Assembly (NCBI RefSeq): GCF_007992095.1
Contig: NZ_BJZP01000020.1
Location: 24,651-88,650, forward strand
Direction of reading: 5' to 3'
Length of the DNA: 64,000 nt
DNA from: Paenirhizobium naphthalenivorans
GTDB taxonomy: Bacteria > Pseudomonadota > Alphaproteobacteria > Rhizobiales > Rhizobiaceae
Below, piece after piece: positions 7,843 through 16,618 of the stretch. The position numbers and the translations under genes were made by a program. The notes below the pieces were generated by a model. That model did no database searches. It was not told where the DNA came from and was given only the letters and a program-made list of their open reading frames with translations. Each line of letters opens with the position of its first letter. Position 1 is the stretch's first letter.

Positions 7843-9063
7843 TCAGCAGCTTTCGGTGTCGAGGGTCAGGGGCGACCATAGGAGCGGCAGGTAGGCCCTG
7901 AGCCAAAGGATGAGGGAAAAAGCCCAGCACAAGGCCGCGACGGCGTGCGGGCCGCCGGGCAGCGTCAAGTCGGGCAGGAATTCCGGTGCGATGCGCAGTA
8001 TGACGGCAACCGCCATCAGCAGAAGGCCAAGCTTTGCGACCGCCGGGATACGCAAAGGCTGGCCGGTATGCAGCAACCCGGCAATGGAGAGCACGGCGAG
8101 CAGGCCGAGCCCCAGGCCGCCCATCGACATCATGTGCAGGGCGGCGATGAACGAGAGCGGCAGCCCGACCAGCGACAGTCCGCCGACGATGAGGCCGGCA
8201 CCGGCAAACCCGCTCGACAGCGATAGGGTGGCAAGTTCTGCCCGCAGCGATTCTCGCCCGACAAAACCCTCGGCGACGCGATCGAGGAAGGCGGCGCCGG
8301 CCGCCACCATCAGATAGCCCCGCACCGGCCCGGACAGCCCGGCAATCTCCGCCACGAGCAGCAGACCGACGAGGCCCGGCGCAAGGTTGAGCCGGCCGGG
8401 ATGCGGGCGATAGGGCGAGGTGACCTCGGTCGGATCCAGCACGAGATTGGTGACCGGGACGGTGATCCGCGACAGGGCGAGGCCGAGCAGGCCGAGAAAG
8501 GCGAAGGTGGCGAGCCGTATAGCAGTCTCGCCGATGTCGACATCGCCTTGCAGCATGGCGAGACGCAGCAACCCGGCGGCGACCGCCAGGGCGGACAGGA
8601 AGAGGATGAAACCGATCAGCCCGGCTGTCCGGCGGCGCCAGGAGAGATACAGCGCATAGGCGATGAGGAAGATCAGCCACGCCTGGTCGGCCAGTGCGGA
8701 GACGAGGATCAGCATCTCGGCTCCGGCAAGGCCGGCCAGGCGGGCTACGCCCCACAGTCCGGCAAGAACGACGAGCGGCCGGCCGTGAAGGCGCGGCGTA
8801 TCTGTCCATTCGGGCAGGGCGGAGGTCAGGAAACCGATCAGCGCGGCGCCGAACGAGCCGATGATCATCTCCTGTGCGTGCCATTGAGCGGGCATCGTGG
8901 TGTTGGCAAAGGGCAGGTCGAAGCCCCAGACGACAGCCCAGAGCAAGGGCCAGAGTGCCGCATGCAGGGCGGCCAGCGGAAAGAACAGCCGCAAACCTTC
9001 GCCGGTCATGGCGTCGAGGCGACCGCGCCGGTCGATGGATGTTTCGAGAAGGGTGACCGTCAC
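7843..9063 (-). CDS. Second, divergent NnrS-like membrane protein
   Basis: The product is a 406-residue protein of about 12 TM helices. FFPLAALHAALWPLLW, WHAQEMIIGSFGAALIGFLTSALPEWT and ALHMMSMGGLGLGLL align with the corresponding NnrS motifs but are clearly divergent from its neighbour. I prefer the GTG at 9063: AGGAG lies 7 nt upstream and the GTG overlaps the ATPase stop (GTGA). An ATG 21 nt further upstream gives a slightly longer version. Tandem NnrS paralogues in one operon suggest either a heteromeric pair or division of labour; which one is not visible from sequence. Confidence 0.85.
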   Translation of the reverse strand: MTVTLLETSIDRRGRLDAMTGEGLRLFFPLAALHAALWPLLWAVVWGFDLPFANTTMPAQWHAQEMIIGSFGAALIGFLTSALPEWTDTPRLHGRPLVVLAGLWGVARLAGLAGAEMLILVSALADQAWLIFLIAYALYLSWRRRTAGLIGFILFLSALAVAAGLLRLAMLQGDVDIGETAIRLATFAFLGLLGLALSRITVPVTNLVLDPTEVTSPYRPHPGRLNLAPGLVGLLLVAEIAGLSGPVRGYLMVAAGAAFLDRVAEGFVGRESLRAELATLSLSSGFAGAGLIVGGLSLVGLPLSFIAALHMMSMGGLGLGLLAVLSIAGLLHTGQPLRIPAVAKLGLLLMAVAVILRIAPEFLPDLTLPGGPHAVAALCWAFSLILWLRAYLPLLWSPLTLDTESC

Positions 9064-9809
9064 GCCAGGCTCCTTTCGTCGCAATCGTTGACATGGGCAA
9101 ACAGCCGGTCCCCGGTCAGAAACGCCTGCACGGTTTCGAACACCATACGATCGTCGCGCATCCCTGGAGAGAGCGGCACCGTCCGGCTGCCGGCAATGCC
9201 ACGGCCATGGCGCTCCAGCACGACAATGCGATGGGCGATGCGCACCGCCTCGGAGAGATCGTGCGTTATGAAGAGGCCCGATTGCCCGGTTGCCGCCACC
9301 GTGTCGATGACGATATCCTGCATCCGGCGCTTGAGCGCGACGTCAAGAGCCGTGAAGGGTTCGTCGAAAAAGACGAAATCCGGTTCCGCCACCAATGCGC
9401 GGGCGATGGCGGTGCGCTGGCGCATGCCGCCGGAAAGCTGCGAGGGGAATTTCTCCAGATCGCGGGCATCCAGAGCGACGCGGTCGGCGACGGCCAGAAC
9501 CTTCTGCCGACAGACGGAACGTTTGAAATGGTGGCGCCTGAGCCCGAAGGCGATATTGTCGCCGGCCGTCGCCCACGGCATCAGCCGCGGCTCCTGGAAA
9601 ATCACGGCATGGCCACGATAGCCGCGTGTGACATGCCCCTGGCGAGGTTCGAGAAGACCGGCAGCGATATGGGCAAGGGTGCTCTTGCCGGAACCGGACG
9701 GCCCGACCAGGGCGACGAGTTCACCGGCCTCGACCTCAAGAGCGATGGCGTCGAGCACCGTGCGCCCGAGAAAGGCATGACCGACATGATCGAGCCTCAA
9801 CATGTTCAC
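9060..9809 (-). CDS. ABC transporter ATP-binding protein, nitrate/sulfonate/taurine type
   Basis: This is the cytoplasmic ATPase of an uptake transporter. It has Walker A GPSGSGKST, the Q-loop FQEPRLMPW, signature LSGGMRQR, Walker B FVFFDEPFTALD and the switch ITHD, in the order and spacing of the SsuB/TauB/NrtD group. About 249 residues is typical. GTG 9809 is favoured because GGGGAG lies 7 nt upstream, overlapping the end of the permease gene; ATG 9803 and ATG 9824 are alternatives. It overlaps both neighbours, so the operon is tightly coupled. Confidence 0.92.
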   Translation of the reverse strand: MNMLRLDHVGHAFLGRTVLDAIALEVEAGELVALVGPSGSGKSTLAHIAAGLLEPRQGHVTRGYRGHAVIFQEPRLMPWATAGDNIAFGLRRHHFKRSVCRQKVLAVADRVALDARDLEKFPSQLSGGMRQRTAIARALVAEPDFVFFDEPFTALDVALKRRMQDIVIDTVAATGQSGLFITHDLSEAVRIAHRIVVLERHGRGIAGSRTVPLSPGMRDDRMVFETVQAFLTGDRLFAHVNDCDERSLA

Positions 9810-10615
9810 CGCTTCACTCCCCATGGCCGTGCGGCCTCGCGCCAGGTTTCAAATTCGGCCCGCAGCGGTTGCAGGATGCCATATTCGACGCTGATCAGGG
9901 CGGTGACGGATAACAGGATCCAGGCAAGGGCTGCCGCGACGTCGAGATTGGCGCGCGCCACCGCCAGTTCCTCGCCGACACCGCCGGCATTGGCGAGCAA
10001 TTCGGCCATGATCGCCGCCTTGAACGCCGTGCCGAGAGCCATCACCAAGGCCGGAAACAGGGCGTGCAGCATCTGGCGCAAGGCGATCCGGATCAGGCGC
10101 GTCACCGGGTCGATGCCGGCGGCGCGGGCCATGTCGTCAAGGCCGCGGTCGCGACCGGCAATGCCTTCGGCAGCGCCGACGAAGACGATCGGCAGACAGG
10201 CGATCGCCGCTGTCGCGGTGACCGTGCCGGCGCCGTTGCCAAACCAGATCATCAATAGCACGATCCACGCGATCGGCGGCACGCCAAGCATCAGGGTGAT
10301 CTGCGGGCGGGCGAGCCGCATCACGGCCGGATGATAGCCGGCCAGAACGCCGGCAAGCGTTCCGATCGTGGCGGCGGCACCAAATCCCATCAGCGCGCGG
10401 CCGGCCGTAGCGCCAACCAGCCACCAGGTCTGCGTGTCGGCCAGCAGGAGGGCCATGGTGGAAAGCGTCTCTGCCGGCGACGGCAGGATGAAGCTTCCAT
10501 AGGCTTCATGGCCCAATTGCCAGGCTGCGGCGAAGACCGAAAGTCCGGCAAGGCCTGCCCAGGCCGACCAGAGGAAGCGTCCGGTCCGTCCCGCACGAAC
10601 GGCAATCAGCGACAT
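9806..10615 (-). CDS. ABC transporter permease, nitrate/sulfonate/taurine type
   Basis: The product is a 269-residue protein with about six TM helices and the family's coupling-helix EAA-like segment (DDMARAAGIDPVTRLIRIALRQML, about residues 160-183). The N-terminal SFILPSPAETL motif is typical of SsuC/TauC-like permeases. It starts 10 nt after the binding-protein gene and overlaps the ATPase gene. The transported substrate cannot be read from sequence. Operon membership with two nnrS-type genes suggests a substrate relevant to nitrosative stress or metal/cofactor supply. Confidence 0.92.
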   Translation of the reverse strand: MSLIAVRAGRTGRFLWSAWAGLAGLSVFAAAWQLGHEAYGSFILPSPAETLSTMALLLADTQTWWLVGATAGRALMGFGAAATIGTLAGVLAGYHPAVMRLARPQITLMLGVPPIAWIVLLMIWFGNGAGTVTATAAIACLPIVFVGAAEGIAGRDRGLDDMARAAGIDPVTRLIRIALRQMLHALFPALVMALGTAFKAAIMAELLANAGGVGEELAVARANLDVAAALAWILLSVTALISVEYGILQPLRAEFETWREAARPWGVKR

Positions 10616-10625
10616 TGGCTTGTCC

Positions 10626-11651
10626 TCAGAGATAAAGCGTTTCGTCCGGCATCCTGCCGCCGATCATTTTCGGATTGTCCCGGGCTATGGCGAGAAACAA
10701 GGCGTCCAGGTCGGGTCGCGCGGCTTTTGCCCGTATGGCGACAAGATTGGAAAACGGAATTGCCTTTTCGATCACCGGCCAGGGCAGTTCCAGGGCGGAA
10801 GCGGCATGGCCTGCTGCCTCCGACGGATTAGCGATCACAGCGGCGGTGGCCTTTTCCAGGGCAATTAGCAGAGGTTCGACCTTGTCGGCGTGATCGGCGA
10901 GAAACCGTGCGTCGAGCGCAAGGCCTGCCTGCGGCATGACAGGGCCAAGACCGGTGACCTTGCCCCATTCGGGCTGCATGTCGATGGCCCGGAAAACGGT
11001 CTTGCCCGCGACCGCGGCTTTGACCATGGCCGCCGTGGCCGCCGGTTCCGGCACCAGCGCGATGTCGATGCGCCCGGTGAGCAGCATCTGGATAGCCTCG
11101 ATCGGCGTGCCGGCCCGGTCGACCTCGACATCGGTGCCGGCCACCATGCCATAGTGGCCGAGCACGGCGTCGAACACCAGTTCCGGCGTATCGTTGGGGA
11201 AGGGCACGGTGATCTTGCGGCCCTTCAGATCGGCAATAGTCCGGATCGCCGGGTCGCTGGAAATGACGTAAAGAAGGCCGTTGGTCATTACACTGGCAAG
11301 CCTGACACCAAGCCCGCGGGTGTGCAGGTTGGCCGCCGCCGTCACCGGCATGACGACGACCTGCATCGACCCCGAGGTAAGGCCGGCCCGCATCTCGTCG
11401 GGCGTTCGCCACGCCTTGAAAGTGACCTTGTCGGCCACATCGCGTAGCAGACCGGCGCCGGCAGCGTAGGCAAGGGTGATCGAAGGTCCGGCCGGCGGGC
11501 CATAGAGGGTCAGTTCGGCAAGCGGTGCCGCCTCGGCGCGGCCGATCCAGGGAAGTGTCAGAGCGCCGGCCAGCCCCGCGCACACGGTGCGGCGCGACAT
11601 CGTGGTGCCGGCGCCAAGGAGTGTCGACGGTCGGCGTGTGTCTCTGGTCAT
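10626..11651 (-). CDS. Periplasmic ABC substrate-binding protein (NMT1/TauA-like)
   Basis: The product is a 341-residue binding protein with two-lobe fold features: ELTLYGPPAGPSI at the start of the mature protein, DLKGRKITVPFPNDTPE in the hinge region, and TGRIDIALVPEPAATA. The N-terminus carries SRRTVCAGLAGALTLPW before AEA, a twin-arginine-like signal peptide. I use ATG 11651, which has a weak GGGGATGGG ribosome binding site; an internal ATG at 11600 directly before the RR motif is possible. A TTTG-N8-CAAA palindrome sits 66 nt upstream. The family includes nitrate, sulfonate and pyrimidine-precursor binders, so the ligand is unknown. Confidence 0.88.
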   Translation of the reverse strand: MTRDTRRPSTLLGAGTTMSRRTVCAGLAGALTLPWIGRAEAAPLAELTLYGPPAGPSITLAYAAGAGLLRDVADKVTFKAWRTPDEMRAGLTSGSMQVVVMPVTAAANLHTRGLGVRLASVMTNGLLYVISSDPAIRTIADLKGRKITVPFPNDTPELVFDAVLGHYGMVAGTDVEVDRAGTPIEAIQMLLTGRIDIALVPEPAATAAMVKAAVAGKTVFRAIDMQPEWGKVTGLGPVMPQAGLALDARFLADHADKVEPLLIALEKATAAVIANPSEAAGHAASALELPWPVIEKAIPFSNLVAIRAKAARPDLDALFLAIARDNPKMIGGRMPDETLYL

Positions 11652-11716
11652 GATCCCATCCCCGCAATAAACATGATTTAATTGGTCATGTAATATGGTG
11701 GCAGCTGCCGTGCTTC

Positions 11717-11732
11717 TTTGCGCCAGAGCAAA
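11717..11732. promoter_or_regulatory. NnrR/Dnr-type operator of the ABC-nnrS operon
   Basis: TTTGCGCCAGAGCAAA is a palindromic TTTG-N8-CAAA site. Read on the minus strand it is TTTGCTCTGGCGCAAA, differing by one base from the site at 34104. It lies 66 nt before the binding-protein start, a fitting place for an activator site near -41.5. A second palindrome, CATGA-N9-TCATG, lies at 11672-11690. Confidence 0.7.
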
Positions 11733-11777
11733 CAATCATGCGGACCGGTGGGGAAGACACGCCGGCATCGGCAGGGC

Positions 11778-12245
11778 TCAGGCAAGGATCTCCCGTCCTT
11801 CCGATTGGGCAGCCAGCAGTGCCTCGATCATCAGTTTTTCCGAGGAGACATGGCGGCGGACGCCTTCCAGGAAGCCGTGGAACATGTAGCGAAGGGTGTC
11901 GGCAGAAAGCTCGCACCGGTCCTCGGCGACAGCCATAAGCGTCTGGACCATTTCCTCGCAGGCCAGCGCATCGCAACGATGCTCCGCCTTCAGCCGCTCG
12001 ATGACCATGGCGGCAAAGCGGGAACCGGCATTTCTGTCGAAGTCGGGAAACAGGACCTGCTCCTCAAGCAGATGGGCCTGCTTCAGCAGCGGGATCATGT
12101 CCCGTGCGACGTCGAGGCAATCGTCCTTGTCGACGTCGACGGGCAGGCTATCGGCAATCTCCTCGAGAGTGAGGCAAAGGCGCAGGAGCCCGTCGTGACT
12201 GCGCTCCAGCGTGGCAAGATTTCCGGCGTTCAGTTTTGCGTTCAA
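11778..12245 (-). CDS. Hemerythrin-domain protein
   Basis: The product is 155 residues with the spaced His/Glu ligands of a hemerythrin-like four-helix bundle: ERSHDGLLR (about residue 17), KQAHLLEEQVLFPDF (about 58), LKAEHRCDALACEEM (about 90) and GVRRHVSSEKLMIE near the C-terminus. Such di-iron proteins bind O2 or NO or sense iron. I choose a TTG start at 12245 because AAGGAGG sits 7 nt upstream; an ATG-started frame to 12341 exists but would overlap the operator. The gene has its own NnrR-like box and lies between the TonB receptor and the ABC-nnrS operon, all on one strand. Confidence 0.85.
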   Translation of the reverse strand: MNAKLNAGNLATLERSHDGLLRLCLTLEEIADSLPVDVDKDDCLDVARDMIPLLKQAHLLEEQVLFPDFDRNAGSRFAAMVIERLKAEHRCDALACEEMVQTLMAVAEDRCELSADTLRYMFHGFLEGVRRHVSSEKLMIEALLAAQSEGREILA

Positions 12246-12326
12246 GGCAAGTCCTCCTTCAAGGCGGCAAAATCCCGGAATTGCCCGCTCCGCGGCAAAA
12301 CCATGCCGCAGGTCGCAGCGCGTCTC

Positions 12327-12342
12327 TTTGCTCCGGCACAAA
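12327..12342. promoter_or_regulatory. NnrR/Dnr-type operator of the hemerythrin gene
   Basis: TTTGCTCCGGCACAAA matches TTTG-N8-CAAA exactly. It sits 82 nt before the TTG start of the hemerythrin gene and 64 nt after the receptor stop. The flanks resemble those of the 11717 site: both read CAAACAATC on the right. Confidence 0.7.
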
Positions 12343-12405
12343 CAATCCCGCGGCGCATCGATATCGGTGTGCCGCGGAACAAGGCGATGATCCGGCCGGG
12401 CCGCT

Positions 12406-14688
12406 TCAGAAGCGGCTTGTCACTCCGACATAGAAACCGCGGCCGTCTCCGGGAAGGAAGGCCGCCTGGTCTGGCGTTGCCTGATCGACGATCAGTGTCG
12501 ACGAGGCATATCTCTCGTTGAACACATTGGTGATCTCGCCGAACAGCGACACATGATCGTTGATCCGGTATTCCGTCTTCAGATCGACCACCGCATAGGG
12601 ATCGGCCCACAGCGTGTTCATGTTGTCGACCGGGGTCTTGTCCGGAACCCATTTCAGGCTGGTGCCAAGCGACCAGTCCTCGGTCGCCTGGTAGGAAAGG
12701 GAGGCATTGATGACGTGGCGAGGAGCGCCAGCCAGCTGGTTGTCGCCGCGCAATGGATCATCGCGGAACCGGAAATCCTGGTAGGTATAGGCAAGGCGTC
12801 CGGTCACGCCGTCGTAAAGGTCGGCCGTCAAGCCAAGCTCGATACCGAAATGCGTCGTCTGGTCGGCATTGATCGCACCCAGCGAGGCGCCCGTTGCGTC
12901 GCGCAGGCTGAGCAGTTCGTTGTCGATCCAGGCATAGTAGGTCGTGGCGTCCCAGCGCAGGACGCCATGGCTGCCCCGCCAGCCGACCTCTACCGTGGTG
13001 GCTGTCTGCGCCTCCAGATCCGGCGTCGAGAAGACCGCTGCCGGCAGGGTCGGATTGCCGGGCGCCGGGCGTCCGGGGCTGCTGTTCGGCGTGCCGTTGA
13101 CGGTGGCGAGCAGATCGTCATGGGTCGGCGGCTCGAAACTCCGGCTGACGGCGGCAAACAGGATCTGGTCGGCGGCGGGCTCGAAGGTGAGCCCGAGGCT
13201 GGGGCTCCAGGCGTCGTAGCTGTAGTCGTAGTCGGTGCTGACCGTCGGAACGGCGCCGTCCGGCAGGCGGACCGTCGGATTGGCCGGATTGTAGGCGATC
13301 GTCGGCCGGGTCGCGGCCGAATAGGTGTCGTCGCTGCTGCGCGTCGCATGGGCATAGGATATCGCCGGCGACAGGGTCCAATTGGCCGAAAGCGGGATGT
13401 TGAAGCCGGAATGCAGTGAGAGCGTCGAGGCGTCGAGATCGTTCGAACCGAACAGGTCGCCGCGCGCGCCCGATTCGTTCAGGTAGTAGCGCCGCTCCGC
13501 CGAACCGATAGTGTACTGGGCTGTGGTTTCGAACAGCGGCAGCAGACGATCGGCATCCGGCGTATAGGCATACCGCAGCATCCCGGTGAGGTCGCCGCCA
13601 ACCGTTTCGCGGATACCGGACGAGACGGGAAAGCGGAACGTGTCGTCGGTATAGGTATAGCCAAAGCCGATGTCGATCTGGTGGTCGCCGAGATCGACGG
13701 TGGTGCGCGAGCCGATGAGGTATTGGCTGGCATCGCGCCGCGGCCTGTCCCGCTCGACGTTCGGGCCGGGATTGATCACGCCGGCCGGCGTGACCAAGGG
13801 GCCCGAGGAGACCTGGGAAGGATCTTCTTCGAGTGCCTCTTTGTTGATCGGCCCGGAGACATCGAAGCCCAGATCCGTGTAGCTGAAGAACAGCCGCGTC
13901 GTCACCGCGTCGGACAGTTCCGCTTCAATATTGCCGCCGATCTCGACGCGGTCGGATGCGTTGTAATCGCGGAAACCGTCGCGGCGCGTCACATCGAAGT
14001 GAAGCGCGGCATCCAGGCCGTCGCCGTCATATCCCGTCCGACCCGACGTGCCGACCTGACCGAAACTGCCGGCGCCAACGGTGAGCTCGGTGCCCGGCAT
14101 TGTCGCGGCCGTGGGAGACATGATGTTGATCGCCCCGCCCAGTACCATGGCGCCCAGCCGGTTTGCCATGTAGCCGCGATAGACCTCGATTGCCTCGGCA
14201 GCGCCCGGATTGGCAAAGCCGACGATATACGATCCGTCGGCCCTGTTGATCGGCAGGCCGTCGCGCAGCATCAGGATACCGCGCTCGACCGGATTCTGCT
14301 GCAGGCCTGAACCTCTGATCTGGACGCGCGGCTGGTCGTTCGCGCCGAAGAAATCCTGGACCACGACGCCGGGCACGCCTGCCAGGGCGTCCGACAGGGT
14401 CGGTGCGACCAGAGACCCGTAGTCCTGTTTCGACACCAGCGAGACACCGCCCGGCAGCAGCCAGAGCCGTTCTGCGATGACGCCGAGCGTTCCGTTCTCA
14501 TCCGTCTGCACGACAATGGGGTCGAGCATCGTCGTGGCGCCGGGCGCTGCCGACTGAGCGAATGCCACACTGAGCGCCGTCGAAGACATCAAGACGGCGG
14601 TCGCCAGGAGTTTTTCAAGATGTGCGCGATGATCCGATCGCGGCCGGAACCTGGTCCGCCGCATGCCGTTACCCCATCTCCGAAACAT
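12406..14688 (-). CDS. TonB-dependent outer-membrane receptor
   Basis: The product is a 760-residue receptor. A signal region (about residues 27-45, ending SVAFAQ) is followed by a TonB-box-like DPIVVQ, a plug domain (SDALAGVPGVVVQDFFGANDQPR, IRGSGLQQNP, GAINIMSP) and a beta-barrel ending in GRGFYVGVTSRF with the terminal aromatic Phe. ATG 14688 has AAAGGA 7 nt upstream. The plug resembles FecA-type receptors, but copper or another chelate is equally possible. It carries an operator at 14896 and precedes a hemerythrin and an ABC-nnrS operon. A joint uptake route across both membranes is my inference. Confidence 0.9.
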   Translation of the reverse strand: MFRRWGNGMRRTRFRPRSDHRAHLEKLLATAVLMSSTALSVAFAQSAAPGATTMLDPIVVQTDENGTLGVIAERLWLLPGGVSLVSKQDYGSLVAPTLSDALAGVPGVVVQDFFGANDQPRVQIRGSGLQQNPVERGILMLRDGLPINRADGSYIVGFANPGAAEAIEVYRGYMANRLGAMVLGGAINIMSPTAATMPGTELTVGAGSFGQVGTSGRTGYDGDGLDAALHFDVTRRDGFRDYNASDRVEIGGNIEAELSDAVTTRLFFSYTDLGFDVSGPINKEALEEDPSQVSSGPLVTPAGVINPGPNVERDRPRRDASQYLIGSRTTVDLGDHQIDIGFGYTYTDDTFRFPVSSGIRETVGGDLTGMLRYAYTPDADRLLPLFETTAQYTIGSAERRYYLNESGARGDLFGSNDLDASTLSLHSGFNIPLSANWTLSPAISYAHATRSSDDTYSAATRPTIAYNPANPTVRLPDGAVPTVSTDYDYSYDAWSPSLGLTFEPAADQILFAAVSRSFEPPTHDDLLATVNGTPNSSPGRPAPGNPTLPAAVFSTPDLEAQTATTVEVGWRGSHGVLRWDATTYYAWIDNELLSLRDATGASLGAINADQTTHFGIELGLTADLYDGVTGRLAYTYQDFRFRDDPLRGDNQLAGAPRHVINASLSYQATEDWSLGTSLKWVPDKTPVDNMNTLWADPYAVVDLKTEYRINDHVSLFGEITNVFNERYASSTLIVDQATPDQAAFLPGDGRGFYVGVTSRF

Positions 14689-14895
14689 TACGGGTTCCTT
14701 TCCCCCAAAGCAGTTATGGCGATGTCGCACTGACCGCGGGGTGGAAAGGAAGGGGTCAAGACCGCGTCCTCAGGCCTCGGGCACCGGCGACCGCCGACAG
14801 AGGGGATAGAGCGACCGGAAAGGTCTCGCGGAGACGCACTTGGAGGTAAATCTGCATTTCATGCGTATCGCATAGCCTGCTTTTCGACCGCCTTC

Positions 14896-14911
14896 TTTGT
14901 GCCAAGACAAA
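14896..14911. promoter_or_regulatory. NnrR/Dnr-type operator upstream of the TonB receptor
   Basis: TTTGTGCCAAGACAAA matches TTTG-N8-CAAA exactly. It lies about 210 nt before the receptor start, implying a long leader (14689-14890). I looked there for TPP- and cobalamin-type riboswitch cores and did not find a complete one. Confidence 0.6.
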
Positions 14912-15117
14912 TAGGATCCACCTAGAGTATCCGTATTTTTCAGAATCGGATCAGATTGAACTAAGCTGTTGATTATCGGGTGAGATTGACCCATTTTTTC
15001 ATTTCGCGGTGATCCAACATAAATCGAAATATTTGTTTATATTCAGCTTGTTACGTCGGTTTAGATGGTGTGACGCCAGGTGAAAAAAACGGGTCAAATC
15101 GTGCTGAAATTCAACAG

Positions 15118-15199
15118 CAGATCTCTGCGACAGACACGCCGTCATCGCCTGCTTCAAAATGAACGCCTTCTGGGCGTCCAAGAACTTCGATGCCTTCAT
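15118..15199 (-). pseudogene. Remnant of an IS3-family OrfA
   Basis: From an ATG at 15199, preceded by AAAAGGAGCGGAAGC, the frame reads MKASKFLDAQKAFILKQ, the standard N-terminus of IS3-family OrfA proteins. A one-base deletion then shifts the frame; the other frame gives GDDGVSVAEICC before a stop. Homology ends there, so only about 28 residues remain and no terminal repeats were found. The rest of 14912-15439 holds nothing else recognisable. Confidence 0.7.
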
Positions 15200-15439
15200 G
15201 CTTCCGCTCCTTTTTCCAGCCGGGAAATTGCCGCGGAAAACTCTAATTATGAACGGTCCAGTTTTTGGGGATCAGAGCACTCATCAACTCCGATCGGCGA
15301 ATAATCTCGGATCAGCTCCGCACGATATCGTGCTACGCCAAACCGAAGAGAATTGAAGAAGGGAGCGGCCCATGCCAACCTCTCGGCACGATACCCATCC
15401 GGGGCTGCCGAGTCGATCCGCCGCTTCTGACAGCGTAAA

Positions 15440-16165
15440 GTGACCGCAGCCATGCATCAGATCAATTTGAAATCGCACCTGTTCGACGCGCTCTTTGCTG
15501 TCTGGACCGCATTGTTCGCCTTGGGGGTGCCGGTCTTCTGGCTAGTTGGGTCGCCGGGGAAGGCAATTAGGGCTGCAACCCGTGTGTGGGTGCGGGGGGT
15601 ACTGTTCGCGCTGAAGCATGTTGCAAGACTGGACTATGTCGAAACTGGTCGTGACCTGATTCCGGCAGAACCCTGTCTTATCGTCTGCAATCATCAATCC
15701 ACTTGGGAAACGATCGCGTTTCTGGTTCTCTTCCCTGACGTTGCAATTGTTGCGAAGCAGGAACTGCTGCGGATTCCGATCGTCAGCTGGTACTTGCGAA
15801 AATCACCGATGATCATCATCGATCGGGAGACCGGGTCCAAGGCACTGAAGATAATGCTGAACCAAAGTTGTGAAGCGCTCGTCGGCGGTCGCTCGGTTCT
15901 CCTATTTCCAGAGGGCACACGCATGAAGGAGCTGGAACCAATTCAGTTCAAACGGGGGGTGGAGCTGCTCTATGCAAAGCTGGGGGTGCCCGTGCTGCCC
16001 GTCGTGGTGAACTCTGGCAAGTACTGGGGACCTGGCCGATCGGGCAAGCGTAGCGGGACAATCACCGTATCATATCTGCCTCCGATCCCACCTGGGATGC
16101 CAGCCGAGTTGTTCGTTCGCAAGGCCGAGGCGCAGATGGAGGCAGAGCGATCGAGATTGATCTAA
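15440..16165 (+). CDS. plsC: 1-acyl-sn-glycerol-3-phosphate acyltransferase (PlsC-type)
   Basis: This is an inner-membrane enzyme that acylates lysophosphatidic acid to phosphatidic acid. The 241-residue protein has an N-terminal hydrophobic helix and the four acyltransferase motifs: CNHQSTWE (about 83-90, the HX4 catalytic block with Glu in place of Asp), a region following KQELLRIP, FPEGTR (about 153), and VPVLPVVVNSG. HQSTWE is common in proteobacterial PlsC. The track start is GTG 15440; ATG 15452 is an alternative. It may be a second copy to the housekeeping gene. Confidence 0.88.
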   Translation: MTAAMHQINLKSHLFDALFAVWTALFALGVPVFWLVGSPGKAIRAATRVWVRGVLFALKHVARLDYVETGRDLIPAEPCLIVCNHQSTWETIAFLVLFPDVAIVAKQELLRIPIVSWYLRKSPMIIIDRETGSKALKIMLNQSCEALVGGRSVLLFPEGTRMKELEPIQFKRGVELLYAKLGVPVLPVVVNSGKYWGPGRSGKRSGTITVSYLPPIPPGMPAELFVRKAEAQMEAERSRLI

Positions 16166-16235
16166 TCAGGCGCTTGTCTGGATCTGCTCCATAAAGCCGG
16201 ACAGGATCAGACTTCTGTCTGAAGGTGTAAGAACT

Positions 16236-16251
16236 TTTGCGGGGACTCAAC
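16236..16251. promoter_or_regulatory. Possible Crp/Fnr-type half-perfect site
   Basis: TTTGCGGGGACTCAAC fits TTG-N8-CAA. It lies in the 261-nt gap between plsC and the FmdE-like remnant, about 180 nt before the latter. The centre is less symmetrical than the other sites. Confidence 0.3.
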
Positions 16252-16426
16252 AGAGCATGGAGCCTGGGATATTGGCGTCTGATGTTGGCATGGAACGCCC
16301 GAAGATCCAATTCGCTGGATGTTTGTGCGAGACCCGGTCTTTTGCAGTGAGGGGCCACGTCGGGACTGCACCGGGGGTCTCACGCTAGCGACTTGGGCCA
16401 CGAAGGCCGAACCAATCGGAGTTGAA

Positions 16427-16618
16427 ATGGACCTCCCGGATTTCTTTGCGGATGTTCCGACCATAACGATGCGCGATCCCGTAGCGGTTTTCCTTGATGC
16501 CTGGGAAAGGGGGGTGATAGCCTACACGTATGCCGATGTCGTGAAGCTTGCCGGCCACTCCATCGCGATCCGCGACCGCATTATATTGATTTGTCGTCAG
16601 ATAGAGGTGTCATGTTGA
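16427..16618 (+). pseudogene. Truncated FmdE-family gene
   Basis: After GGAGTTGAA and an ATG, the frame encodes MDLPDFFADVPTITMRDPVA and then a YADVVKLAGHS segment, the N-terminus I associate with FmdE-family proteins found near denitrification genes. The expected CPTV-type continuation after AGHS is missing; the frame runs through an unrelated 19-residue tail and stops. I read this as a deletion or frameshift remnant. It overlaps the next ORF by 7 nt. Confidence 0.5.

Noticed and set aside
14689..14890. TPP-like riboswitch in the TonB receptor leader
   Set aside because: Fragments such as GGTGCCC and CTGAGG occur, but the CCTGATC-type block needed for a TPP aptamer is missing.
14770..14994. 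Short Cys-containing leader peptide before the TonB receptor
   Set aside because: The frame crosses the operator and has no ribosome binding site or conserved pattern.
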